From positions 278,582 to 342,581 of the forward strand of contig NZ_QQSY01000003.1 of assembly GCF_003351225.1 (NCBI RefSeq): a stretch of DNA of 64,000 bases, in the 5' to 3' direction. A program made the position numbers and the translations under genes. This DNA comes from Dyella solisilvae (lineage in GTDB: Bacteria > Pseudomonadota > Gammaproteobacteria > Xanthomonadales > Rhodanobacteraceae). The notes below the pieces were generated by a model. The model did no database searches. It had not been told where the DNA came from and saw only the letters and a list, made by a program, of their open reading frames with translations. This document shows positions 1 to 6,872 of the stretch, piece by piece; the stretch's first letter is position 1; each line of letters begins with the position of its first letter.

Positions 1-1
1 A

Positions 2-58
2 GCCGCGCTGGTGCAGCAGAGCGTGAACGTTCAGGCCAACCTGAACTTCTCACACTGA
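2..58 (+). CDS. 3' end of a hypothetical protein, upstream member of the Fap-like operon (partial)
   Basis: Only the last 18 codons are inside the window, read in frame 2 and ending at TGA 56-58 with the residues NVQANLNFSH. The tail is rich in Val, Gln and Asn, like the other small secreted proteins of this cluster. It is followed on the same strand by a secreted protein, a C39 peptidase and a FapF-like porin, so it may be an amyloid subunit or another cargo of that system. Nothing in the fragment itself proves a function. Confidence 0.5.
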   Translation, partial: AALVQQSVNVQANLNFSH

Positions 59-189
59 GTAACAACGAAACGGCACGGCGGGGCCTCGTTGTCCCGCCGT
101 GTCGGGTCGTCGCTGGCGGACATGATCGGGTGGTCGCGGTGATGCGTCGTCGCGATCTGTTGGAACGCTTGCACCCAGGAGAACTTGCC

Positions 190-606
190 GTGCGATACCT
201 TCTTCCGATGGCGTGCGTCGTGTTCGGCGCCGCGATGACGTCCGGAGCCGCGTGGGCCGAGGATGGTGGCATTCCACCCTCCTATCTGGTCACCGGCGAC
301 GAGTCGCCCATTGCCGCCTACGTCGCAGCCGCGCGATGCGATTGCGCAAGTGATGCCAAGGACATCGGCGATTCCGTCGACACCAGCACGCTGGCCGACA
401 TGAGCGGCGGCACCGAGATCATCCAGAACACCAGCCTGACCGGCACGGTTTCCAACGATTCGGCCGATCATGTGATCTCCGGTTACAACCTCATCACCGG
501 CGGTTCGCTCGCCGGCGAGGCGGGCATTCCGGTGGTGATACAGAACTCGGGCAGCAATGTGCTGATCCAGAACGCCACTGTGCTCACTGTGCAGTTCAAA
601 CCATGA
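190..606 (+). CDS. small secreted protein of the Fap-like operon, unknown family
   Basis: I place the start at the GTG at 190 because AGGAGA (177-182) lies seven bases before it and a clean signal peptide follows (RYLLPMACVVFGAAM, cleaved after AWA). The in-frame GTG/ATG codons at 130-142 lack such a site. The mature protein is about 113 residues. It has a CDC pair near its N-terminus and a Gly/Asn/Ser/Thr-rich second half in which short beta-prone segments such as IIQNTSLTGTV and NVLIQNATVLTV recur. That composition suits a secreted beta-rich subunit. Its stop overlaps the start of the C39 peptidase gene (ATGA at 603-606), so the two are translationally coupled. Possible roles are amyloid-like subunit or accessory protein such as FapB/C/E. 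I do not recognise the family with certainty. Confidence 0.7.
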   Translation: MRYLLPMACVVFGAAMTSGAAWAEDGGIPPSYLVTGDESPIAAYVAAARCDCASDAKDIGDSVDTSTLADMSGGTEIIQNTSLTGTVSNDSADHVISGYNLITGGSLAGEAGIPVVIQNSGSNVLIQNATVLTVQFKP

Positions 607-1283
607 ACAAGTGGGCAGCGCTGTTGGTGGTCTTGGCGGCGCTGCCGCCCGGAAGCCACGCCTCCACGCCGGTGGACGTGGTCAGCCAGGGCAGCTACAC
701 GGTGCATCTGACGAGCCTCAAGGAGGCTCGCTACAAGGCCACCATTCACCAGAAGTACGACTTCAGCTGCGGCTCGGCCGCCGTGGCGACCCTGCTCACC
801 TATCAATACGGCTACCCGATGAACGAACAGGTGGCCTTCGAGCAGATGTATACCCACGGTAACCAGGCCAAGATCAACAAGGAAGGCTTTTCGCTGCTCG
901 ACATCAAGCGCTTCCTTGCCGCCAACGGATTCGAGGCCGATGGTTTCAAGGTGCCTATCGACAAGCTCGAGAAGGAGCACCTGCCGGCCATCGTGCTGAT
1001 CGACGAAAACGGTTATCACCACTTCGTTGTGGTCAAGGGTATTGAGGGCGATCGCATCCTGGTCGGCGATCCCGCGCGTGGCACGCGGGTCATTTCGCGC
1101 AAGAAGTTCATGGCTGTGTGGAAGAACGAACTGGTCTTCGTCATCCATAACCGGCGCAATCTTGCGGTCTTCAATAATCCGAACGATTGGCGGGTGGCGC
1201 CCGGCGCGCCTTTGAGCATCGGCATCGACCACAACCCGCTTTACAACACCGTGATGCCCAAGAAAGGGCCGGATGACCTATGA
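603..1283 (+). CDS. stand-alone periplasmic C39-family cysteine peptidase (FapD-like)
   Basis: The 226-residue product has a signal peptide (about 1-20) and a single peptidase C39 fold. The family's catalytic residues can be read: oxyanion Gln50 six residues before Cys56 (Q-K-Y-D-F-S-C-G), His140 in HHFVVVKG and Asp156 in LVGDPARG. Most C39 domains are fused to ABC exporters and trim double-glycine leaders. This one has no transporter domain and carries its own export signal, as FapD does in the Pseudomonas functional-amyloid operon. Start and stop overlap the neighbouring genes (ATGA at 603-606; stop next to the following gene). The flanking small secreted proteins and the coiled-coil porin support a processing or export-gating role in the periplasm. 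The domain call is secure; the Fap assignment is inference. Confidence 0.85.
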   Translation: MNKWAALLVVLAALPPGSHASTPVDVVSQGSYTVHLTSLKEARYKATIHQKYDFSCGSAAVATLLTYQYGYPMNEQVAFEQMYTHGNQAKINKEGFSLLDIKRFLAANGFEADGFKVPIDKLEKEHLPAIVLIDENGYHHFVVVKGIEGDRILVGDPARGTRVISRKKFMAVWKNELVFVIHNRRNLAVFNNPNDWRVAPGAPLSIGIDHNPLYNTVMPKKGPDDL

Positions 1284-1294
1284 GGGAGCGGCCG

Positions 1295-1876
1295 ATGAGA
1301 ACTGCAACCTACATCATTTGTGTTGGCGCGATCTGCCTGGCCTCCGGCTACGCCGTCAGGGCGCAGGACGGAGCTCGCGACACCATGCCGGTAGCGACGC
1401 CGGCGGCAGTAGCCGCTGCGCCGGTCGCAGCAAATGCCCAAGGGCCCGTGGACGAGGTGGACCAGTGGACGCCGGTGAGCCAGGACGCGCTGGACGAGAC
1501 GCGCGGTGGCTTCGACCTGGGCAATGGGCTCGTTGCGTCGTTCGGCATCGACCGGGCCGTGTACGTCAATGGCAACCTGGTGACTTCCACCAGCTTCAAC
1601 GTGCCGGACATCGCGCACATCACCGCGCAACAGGCCAGCGCGATGGCCGCTGCACTCAACACCATCTCGGTGGTGCAGGTCGGTCCGAACAACACGTTTG
1701 ATGCTACGGGACTACAGGCGACCTCCGCCGGCACCGTGATCCAGAACACCCTCAACCACCAGAACATCCAGAGCATTACCACCCTCAACACGACGGTCAA
1801 TTCGCTCAACGCGTTCCGCCAGGGCAGCTTGCAGGACGCGTTGCAGCAGTCACAGCTGCAGTCACTTGGACATTGA
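1295..1876 (+). CDS. secreted Asn/Gln/Thr-rich protein of the Fap-like operon (possible FapE-like cargo)
   Basis: The ATG at 1295 is preferred over the ATG at 1280 because GAGGGAG lies seven bases upstream and a signal peptide starts there (TATYIICVGAICLASGYAV, cleavage near VRA-QD). The product is 193 residues. An Ala/Pro-rich segment is followed by LDETRGGFDLGNGLVASFG, then a Gln/Asn/Thr-rich tail with repeated short phrases (VIQNTLNHQNIQ, ITTLNTTVNSLN, LQDALQQSQLQ). A Gly-Gly pair in RGGF is the kind of place a C39 peptidase might cut, but no cleavage can be shown. The gene lies between the peptidase and porin genes, where fapE lies in Pseudomonas. Family membership is a guess from context and composition. 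Confidence 0.65.
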   Translation: MRTATYIICVGAICLASGYAVRAQDGARDTMPVATPAAVAAAPVAANAQGPVDEVDQWTPVSQDALDETRGGFDLGNGLVASFGIDRAVYVNGNLVTSTSFNVPDIAHITAQQASAMAAALNTISVVQVGPNNTFDATGLQATSAGTVIQNTLNHQNIQSITTLNTTVNSLNAFRQGSLQDALQQSQLQSLGH

Positions 1877-1991
1877 TCCGCATGGGAAGTGAGGCCACAG
1901 CAGTGCCAGACGACTACCCGCGCGCCACGGCGAAAGATCGCAGCGCGCGAGTAAGTCACCGAAGTCAACCCGAGGACGATGGGGGAGTGTG

Positions 1992-3518
1992 ATGCAACGT
2001 CGAGCATGGAGATTTGTCTGGTCGGCCGGTTGTGCAGGATTGGTGACGCTCGGCGCGCCAGTCGCGGCGCAGCAGGCGGGTGCTCCTGCGGCGCCGGCCG
2101 GGGCGACTACGGTCGCCACTACAGCAACAACGACAGGAACTACGGCAGCACCCACCACGGCAACCATTCCCGCGGCGCCCGCCACCCAGGCATCCGCCCC
2201 GTCGGGGGATGATTTGCGCAAGAAGGTGATCGAACAAGGCGAGCGCATCGAGGCCATGCGCAGCCAGATAGGCGCGCAGATGGAGCAACTCGATGCGATG
2301 AAGCGCGCGCTGGCTACGCAGGAGGCCGATTATCAAGCGTTACGCCACGCTGTGGGCATGGACGAGTTGGACAAGCAACGTGCCGGCAGCATTTCCGCCG
2401 GCGGCCCGGGCGCTTCCGCATTACCAATGCCCGCAGCGCAGGCGGTGGCGGCAAATGCACCATCGCCGGACCAGGCGGGCCAGCCAGGGCAGGCTGGTCC
2501 GCAACAGCCAGTGGGCGAGGCGCCCAAGCCCGATACGCGACCGCCCGAAGTGGCGCCGATCTTCCAGCAGCCTGGTGTGCTGACGCCCAAGGGCAAGTTC
2601 ATACTCGAGCCGGCCTACCAGTTCGAATACTCCTCTGTCGATCGCGTGGCGCTGGTCGGCTATACCGTGATTCCCGCCATCCTGATCGGCTTGATCGACG
2701 CGAGGCAGGTCAAGACCACGACGCAGATCGGCTGGCTGACCACTCGCTACGGCATCACCAATCGACTCGAAGTCGAATTGCGCGTGCCGTACGTCTATGA
2801 GCATCAGGACACCATCAGCCGCGAAATCTTCACCGGTGCGGCGACAGACAATGCCTTCGGCTCCAGCGGCCACGGCCTGGGCGACATCGAGGCGACAGCA
2901 CGCTACCAGATCAACGTTGGCGGCCCCGACAAGGCTTTCTACGTAGGCTGGCTGCGCGTGAAATCGGCTACCGGCAAGGATCCGTTCCAGGTCACCACCG
3001 ACTGCATCCAGCGCTGTGTCGAGAACGTGATCAACGAAGTGGACCTGTCAGCGACGGGTACCGGCCTTCCGCTGGAGCAGCCGACCGGCACGGGCTTCTG
3101 GTCGATCCAGCCCGGCGTGACCTGGCTGTATCCGACCGATCCCGTGGTGTTCTTTGGCAACCTCAGCTACCTGTACAACGTTCCCCGTGACAACGTTTCC
3201 CGCAAGATTCTGCTCGGCGGCACCGAGGAACTGGGCAAGATCAAGGAAGGCAACATCGCCGACGTGAGCATCGGCATGGGCCTGTCGTTGAACGAGAAGG
3301 CCTCGATCTCCATCGGCTATGACCAAAGCTTCGTCGGCGTCACCAAGCAAAACGGCCAGACCGTACCTGGCTCGGTGAAGACCGTGCTCGGCACGCTGCT
3401 GATCGGCGGCTCATGGCGACTCAACGACAAGCGCACGCTCAACTTCACCCTGGGTGTCGGCGTGACGCGCGACACCCCCGATGCCACCGTGACGGTGCGC
3501 GTGCCGATGATGTTCTGA
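1992..3518 (+). CDS. outer-membrane porin with N-terminal coiled coil (FapF-like secretion channel)
   Basis: The start is ATG 1992 with GGGGGAG at 1981-1986. The 508-residue product has a signal peptide (to about residue 27, VAAQ), an Ala/Thr/Pro-rich stretch, a coiled coil at about 74-130 with heptad Leu/Ile/Met (DLRKKVIEQGERIEAMRSQI), a Pro/Ala/Gln linker (about 131-190) and a beta-barrel from GVLTPKGKFILEPAYQFEY to a C-terminal Phe, the usual outer-membrane insertion signal. This order of coiled coil, linker and barrel is that of FapF, the trimeric channel that exports Fap amyloid subunits. The barrel also resembles the MetA-pathway porin family. It is the last gene of the cluster and is followed by a terminator. 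Unrelated phenol-type porins lack the coiled coil, so FapF-like is the best call. Confidence 0.8.
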   Translation: MQRRAWRFVWSAGCAGLVTLGAPVAAQQAGAPAAPAGATTVATTATTTGTTAAPTTATIPAAPATQASAPSGDDLRKKVIEQGERIEAMRSQIGAQMEQLDAMKRALATQEADYQALRHAVGMDELDKQRAGSISAGGPGASALPMPAAQAVAANAPSPDQAGQPGQAGPQQPVGEAPKPDTRPPEVAPIFQQPGVLTPKGKFILEPAYQFEYSSVDRVALVGYTVIPAILIGLIDARQVKTTTQIGWLTTRYGITNRLEVELRVPYVYEHQDTISREIFTGAATDNAFGSSGHGLGDIEATARYQINVGGPDKAFYVGWLRVKSATGKDPFQVTTDCIQRCVENVINEVDLSATGTGLPLEQPTGTGFWSIQPGVTWLYPTDPVVFFGNLSYLYNVPRDNVSRKILLGGTEELGKIKEGNIADVSIGMGLSLNEKASISIGYDQSFVGVTKQNGQTVPGSVKTVLGTLLIGGSWRLNDKRTLNFTLGVGVTRDTPDATVTVRVPMMF

Positions 3519-3546
3519 CCCATCGGCACGCATCGTGGGTGACCCT

Positions 3547-3571
3547 GAAGGCCTCTGTTTTAGAGGCCTTC
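3547..3571. terminator. perfect inverted repeat between convergent genes
   Basis: GAAGGCCTCT (3547-3556) and AGAGGCCTTC (3562-3571) are separated by GTTTT. The hairpin lies 28 bases after the FapF-like gene and overlaps the last codons of the convergent glutathione S-transferase gene. There is no long T-run on either side, so it is probably a bidirectional but imperfect terminator. Confidence 0.65.
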
Positions 3572-4168
3572 GTGCTGCATCACCGCCTGCACGCCGGCAT
3601 CCTGCAGCATGCGCTGGTGGAAGCGGCGCAGGTTGTCCAGCCCGCCCAGGTCCACGCCCTTGGCCTTGGCCCAGTTGAGCACCACGAACAGATACGGGTC
3701 GGCGAAGGAGCGCGTGCCGGTCAGCCAGTCGCGTCCGGCCAACTGCTCGTCGAGCCGTTCGAAATAGGCGCGCAGGCGGATCAGCGCCGTCTGGCGCAGC
3801 TGTTCCTGCGCGGCTTCGCCGTCGATGAAACGCTCCGGGCGGAACACCGGGCGGAACGCCGGATGCAGGTCGGAGTTGATATAGGCCAGCCAGCGGTTCA
3901 CTTCCGCGCGACCGCGGGCGCCATCGCCGCCGAGGCCGGCCTGCGGATACTTGTCCGCCAGGTAGTTGAGGATCGCGGCGTTCTCGGTCAGCACCCAGCC
4001 GTCATCCTCCTGCAGCGCGGGCACCGTGCCGGCCGGACTGATGCGCAGGTAATCGGCGGAGCGCAGGTTCTCGCGAGCGACGCGCTCGGCCTGGTACGGC
4101 TGACCGATCCATTCGAGCACGATATGGTCGGCGAGCGAGCAGGCGCCCGGGAGGTAGAACAGCTTCAT
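3560..4168 (-). CDS. glutathione S-transferase family protein (bacterial beta-class type)
   Basis: The start is set at the ATG giving MKLFYLPGACSLADH, with AGGAAA upstream; longer frames add an unrelated N-terminus. The 202-residue product has the thioredoxin-like N-terminal domain (1-80, with SPAGTVPALQ before the cis-proline turn and TENAAIL for glutathione gamma-Glu binding) and the all-helical C-terminal domain (about 90-200). Cys10 in PGACS is the hallmark of bacterial beta-class GSTs, where it forms a mixed disulfide with glutathione. A detoxification or glutathione-lyase role is expected; the substrate cannot be read. It lies downstream of the TerC gene on the same strand with a 57-base gap, so the two may be cotranscribed. 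Confidence 0.88.
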   Translation of the reverse strand: MKLFYLPGACSLADHIVLEWIGQPYQAERVARENLRSADYLRISPAGTVPALQEDDGWVLTENAAILNYLADKYPQAGLGGDGARGRAEVNRWLAYINSDLHPAFRPVFRPERFIDGEAAQEQLRQTALIRLRAYFERLDEQLAGRDWLTGTRSFADPYLFVVLNWAKAKGVDLGGLDNLRRFHQRMLQDAGVQAVMQHEGL

Positions 4169-4225
4169 GCAGTGGTTTCCTGGTCGGATGGGCGCGCGCA
4201 GTGTCGCCGTTTGGGCCAACCGATC

Positions 4226-4912
4226 TCAAGCTGTCGTCTGCCGTCGTTCCCGCATGCGCCTGACCAGCCAGCCGCCCAGGCACACGCCGGTCACCAGAAG
4301 TACATCGAGCGCATAAGCGGCCCATGCATGCGCCTCGAACCAGGGCGACACCCACTGGTCGTGGGAGATCATGCGCGCCGAAGTCCAGGCGATGGCGCCG
4401 GCGCCCAGGTAGATGATGAGTGGGAAGCGCTCGATCAGGCGCAGCAGCAGCGTCGAGCCCCAGACGACCAGCGGCACGCTGATCGCCAGGCCGAGCACCA
4501 CCAGCAGCAGCTGCCCTTTGGCGGCGCCGGCGATGGCCAGCACGTTGTCCATGCCCATGAGCGCGTCGGCAACGATGATGGTGCGCATGGCCGCCCAGAA
4601 GCTGCTGGCGGCAGCCACCTCGTGCGGCGTGTTCGGTTGCGGTTGGAGCAGCTTCCAGGCGATCGGCAACAACAGCAGGCCGCCCGCCATCATGAGGCCG
4701 GGCAATTCGAGCAGGAACACCACGACGCCGGTCAGCAGCAGACGCACTGCAACGGCGCCCGCGGTGCCCCACACGATGGCCCTGGTCTGGATGTCGCGAG
4801 GGAGATTGCGCGCGGCGAGTGCGATCACGATGGCGTTGTCGCCCGCGAGCACGAGGTCGAGCAGGATGATGGCCAGAAGACCAGAGAGAAAGTCGGCGCC
4901 TGTCAGTTCCAT
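4226..4912 (-). CDS. TerC-family integral membrane protein (probable Mn2+/metal exporter, YjbE/YkoY type)
   Basis: The 228-residue polytopic protein has about seven hydrophobic helices. It carries both conserved TerC acidic motifs in membrane segments: DLVLAGDNAIV (about 19-29) and ADALMGMDNVLAIAG (about 115-130). TerC relatives export manganese and help metallate secreted enzymes. The call is strengthened by a yybP-ykoY riboswitch-like leader directly upstream, the usual Mn2+ sensor in front of such genes. The start ATG 4912 lies about 64 bases after the aptamer. The substrate is inferred from the leader and family, not shown by the protein alone. Confidence 0.88.
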   Translation of the reverse strand: MELTGADFLSGLLAIILLDLVLAGDNAIVIALAARNLPRDIQTRAIVWGTAGAVAVRLLLTGVVVFLLELPGLMMAGGLLLLPIAWKLLQPQPNTPHEVAAASSFWAAMRTIIVADALMGMDNVLAIAGAAKGQLLLVVLGLAISVPLVVWGSTLLLRLIERFPLIIYLGAGAIAWTSARMISHDQWVSPWFEAHAWAAYALDVLLVTGVCLGGWLVRRMRERRQTTA

Positions 4913-4975
4913 GGAGCGGTCTCCGCGCGTTGGACGAATGCAGCAACGACAGGTACGCGCGGTCCGTCGCTACTG

Positions 4976-5088
4976 CAAAAGTCTCGTTCGCGGCGGCGCC
5001 GCCGCGGTGACCGGGGCGTGGTTTGCGCCCGTGGTGACGACCACCGCGAGGACACCCAGCAAGGCGTGTCCGGAACTACTCCCTTTTG
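4976..5088 (-). promoter_or_regulatory. yybP-ykoY (Mn2+) riboswitch in the terC leader
   Basis: Read on the minus strand, the leader begins with CAAAAGGGAGTAG (5088-5076), passes CGTCACCACGG in the internal region and ends AACGAGACTTTTG (to 4976). AAAGGGAGTAG, CGTCA and GAGACT are the conserved loop elements of the yybP-ykoY class, as in the E. coli mntP and alx leaders. The outer strands CAAAAG (5088-5083) and CTTTTG (4981-4976) pair perfectly as P1. The expected effect is Mn2+-induced terC expression; there is no clear intrinsic terminator, so control of translation is more likely. Confidence 0.85.
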
Positions 5089-5104
5089 GGATCAGTGTTC
5101 GATC

Positions 5105-5134
5105 ATTTTCACGGCGCCTCCGGTTTTTCGTCAA
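5105..5134 (-). promoter_or_regulatory. candidate promoter of terC leader
   Basis: On the minus strand TTGACG (5134-5129) is followed after 18 bases by GAAAAT (5110-5105). This would start transcription close to the first base of the riboswitch P1 helix. The -10 is weak, so confidence rests on the near-consensus -35 and the position. Confidence 0.5.
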
Positions 5135-5205
5135 GCCGTGTCCATGCAAGGGGCGCTCGGCAAAACGGTAGAATGGCCGGGCTTTGTGTTGCTGCGAGAA
5201 CACCC

Positions 5206-6657
5206 ATGAGTGCGCACGACATCCGCTCCGCCAGGCGCCCCGATCCCGACCAACCGATGGTCGACGTCGCCAATTACGTCCTCGACTACCAGATCGACTC
5301 GTCCGAGGCATACGACACGGCGCGCTACATGCTGCTGGACTCCCTCGCCACCGCGATGCTGGCGATGAAGTTCCCCGAGTGCGTCAAGCACCTCGGCCCG
5401 ATCGTGCCGGGCGCGAACCTGCCGGGCGGCGCCCGCGTGCCGGGCACCAGCCACGAGCTGGATCCGGCGCAGGCCGCATTCGCCATCGGCACGCAGATCC
5501 GCTGGCTGGATTTCAACGATACCTGGCTGGCCGCCGAGTGGGGTCATCCGTCGGACAATCTCGGCAGCATCCTGGCGGTCGCCGATTACCTCTCGCGCAA
5601 GGCCGAGCGCGAAGGCGGCACGGCCATGTCGGTGCGCGACGTGCTCACCTACGCCATCAAGGCCCACGAGATCCAGGGCTGCTACGCGCTGCAGAACAGC
5701 TTCAACCGCGTCGGTCAGGACCACGTGATCCTGGTGCGCCTCGCTTCCACCGCGGTGGTCACCGCCATGCTGGGCGGCAGCAGGGAGCAGATCATCACCG
5801 CTGTATCGCACAGCTGGATCGACAACGGCGCGCTGCGCACCTACCGGCACGCGCCCAACACCGGCCCGCGCAAGAGCTGGGCGGCCGGCGACGCCTGCCG
5901 GCGGGCGGTCATCCACGCCATCAATGCGGTGTACCGTGGGGTGGTGGGTTATCCGTCGGCGCTCAGCGCCCAGACCTGGGGGTATTACGACGTCGCCTTC
6001 AAGGGCAACGCGTTCCGGTTCGAGCGCCCCTTCGGCAGCTACGTGATGGAGAACGTGCTGTTCAAGATCAGCTACCCGGCCGAATTCCACGCGCAGACCG
6101 CGGTGGAGTGCGCCATGAAGCTGCACGGCGCCGTGGCCGGCAAGCTCGATCAGGTCGAGAAGGTGGTGATCGAAACCCAGGAAGCGGGCAGGCGCATCAT
6201 CGACAAGACGGGTCCGCTGGCCAATTACGCCGACCGCGACCACTGCATCCAGTACATGGTGGCGGCGCCGCTGATCTTCGGCCGCCTTACCGCCGATGAT
6301 TACAACGACGACGTGGCCGCCGACCCGCGCATCGACGCGCTGCGCGAGAAGACCGTGGTCAGCGAAAATCCGCAGTTCACCAGGGACTACTTCGACCCCG
6401 ATAAGCGTTACATCGGCAACTCGGTCCAGGTGTTCTTCAAGGACGGCTCCAGCACGGAAAAGGTGTCCATTGACTACCCGATTGGGCATCGCAAGCGCCG
6501 TGCCGAGGGCATTCCGGTACTGCTGACGAAGTTCGAAGGGGCGCTGCGCGGCCACTTGCCGGCCCATCGGGTCAAGGCCATTCTTGAGGCCACGGGGGAC
6601 CCGCAGAAGCTGGACGCCATGGCTGTTCAGGACTTCCTGGGTCTCTTCACGCTGTAA
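5206..6657 (+). CDS. prpD: 2-methylcitrate dehydratase PrpD
   Basis: The 483-residue product matches the MmgE/PrpD family over its whole length: WLDFNDTWLAAEWGHPSDNLG near the N-terminus, then AHEIQGCYALQNSFNR, HSWIDNGALRTYRHAPN, and KISYPAEFHAQTAVECAMKLH in the second half. PrpD dehydrates 2-methylcitrate to 2-methyl-cis-aconitate in propionate breakdown. I chose ATG 5206 (MSAHDIRSARRPDPDQ), as the open frame upstream has no family sequence. The usual partners prpB, prpC and acnD/prpF are not beside it; it stands alone between terC (divergent) and ompA, so the rest of the pathway must be elsewhere. Confidence 0.93.
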   Translation: MSAHDIRSARRPDPDQPMVDVANYVLDYQIDSSEAYDTARYMLLDSLATAMLAMKFPECVKHLGPIVPGANLPGGARVPGTSHELDPAQAAFAIGTQIRWLDFNDTWLAAEWGHPSDNLGSILAVADYLSRKAEREGGTAMSVRDVLTYAIKAHEIQGCYALQNSFNRVGQDHVILVRLASTAVVTAMLGGSREQIITAVSHSWIDNGALRTYRHAPNTGPRKSWAAGDACRRAVIHAINAVYRGVVGYPSALSAQTWGYYDVAFKGNAFRFERPFGSYVMENVLFKISYPAEFHAQTAVECAMKLHGAVAGKLDQVEKVVIETQEAGRRIIDKTGPLANYADRDHCIQYMVAAPLIFGRLTADDYNDDVAADPRIDALREKTVVSENPQFTRDYFDPDKRYIGNSVQVFFKDGSSTEKVSIDYPIGHRKRRAEGIPVLLTKFEGALRGHLPAHRVKAILEATGDPQKLDAMAVQDFLGLFTL

Positions 6658-6716
6658 AGACGGCGTGAGCAGAAAATGAACGGGCGTTTGGGGTCGATTT
6701 GCAATTGTTTAACTTT

Positions 6717-6725
6717 TGCTAAACT
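6717..6725 (+). promoter_or_regulatory. extended -10 promoter of first ompA gene
   Basis: TGCTAAACT fits an extended -10 (TGnTANNNT). The surrounding TTTTGCTAAACT recurs almost unchanged before the second paralogue (TTTTGCTACACT at 8265-8276), which supports function. A weak TTGCAA at 6699-6704 may serve as -35. The leader to the start codon would be about 140 bases. Confidence 0.5.
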
Positions 6726-6872
6726 ACTCCGCGCCCGTTTCGGGTAAATCACGCTTCAAGCTTCTTAGGTTCGAAGTCATGTTCGGGGATTCGTAGGAGT
6801 TGAAATCCACGACTGATGTTTTTCCCGTCTGGGGTGAACGGACGCGTACACCAATAAACGAGGAGACACCTG

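Noticed and set aside
130-189. Longer N-terminus of the first secreted protein
   Set aside because: The GTG and ATG codons at 130-142 have no ribosome-binding site and would bury the signal peptide; GTG 190 with AGGAGA is better.
3413-5209. 598-residue open frame on the + strand
   Set aside because: It is antisense to the GST and TerC genes; its His/Gln/Arg-rich translation has no family pattern, and both antisense genes have clear motifs.
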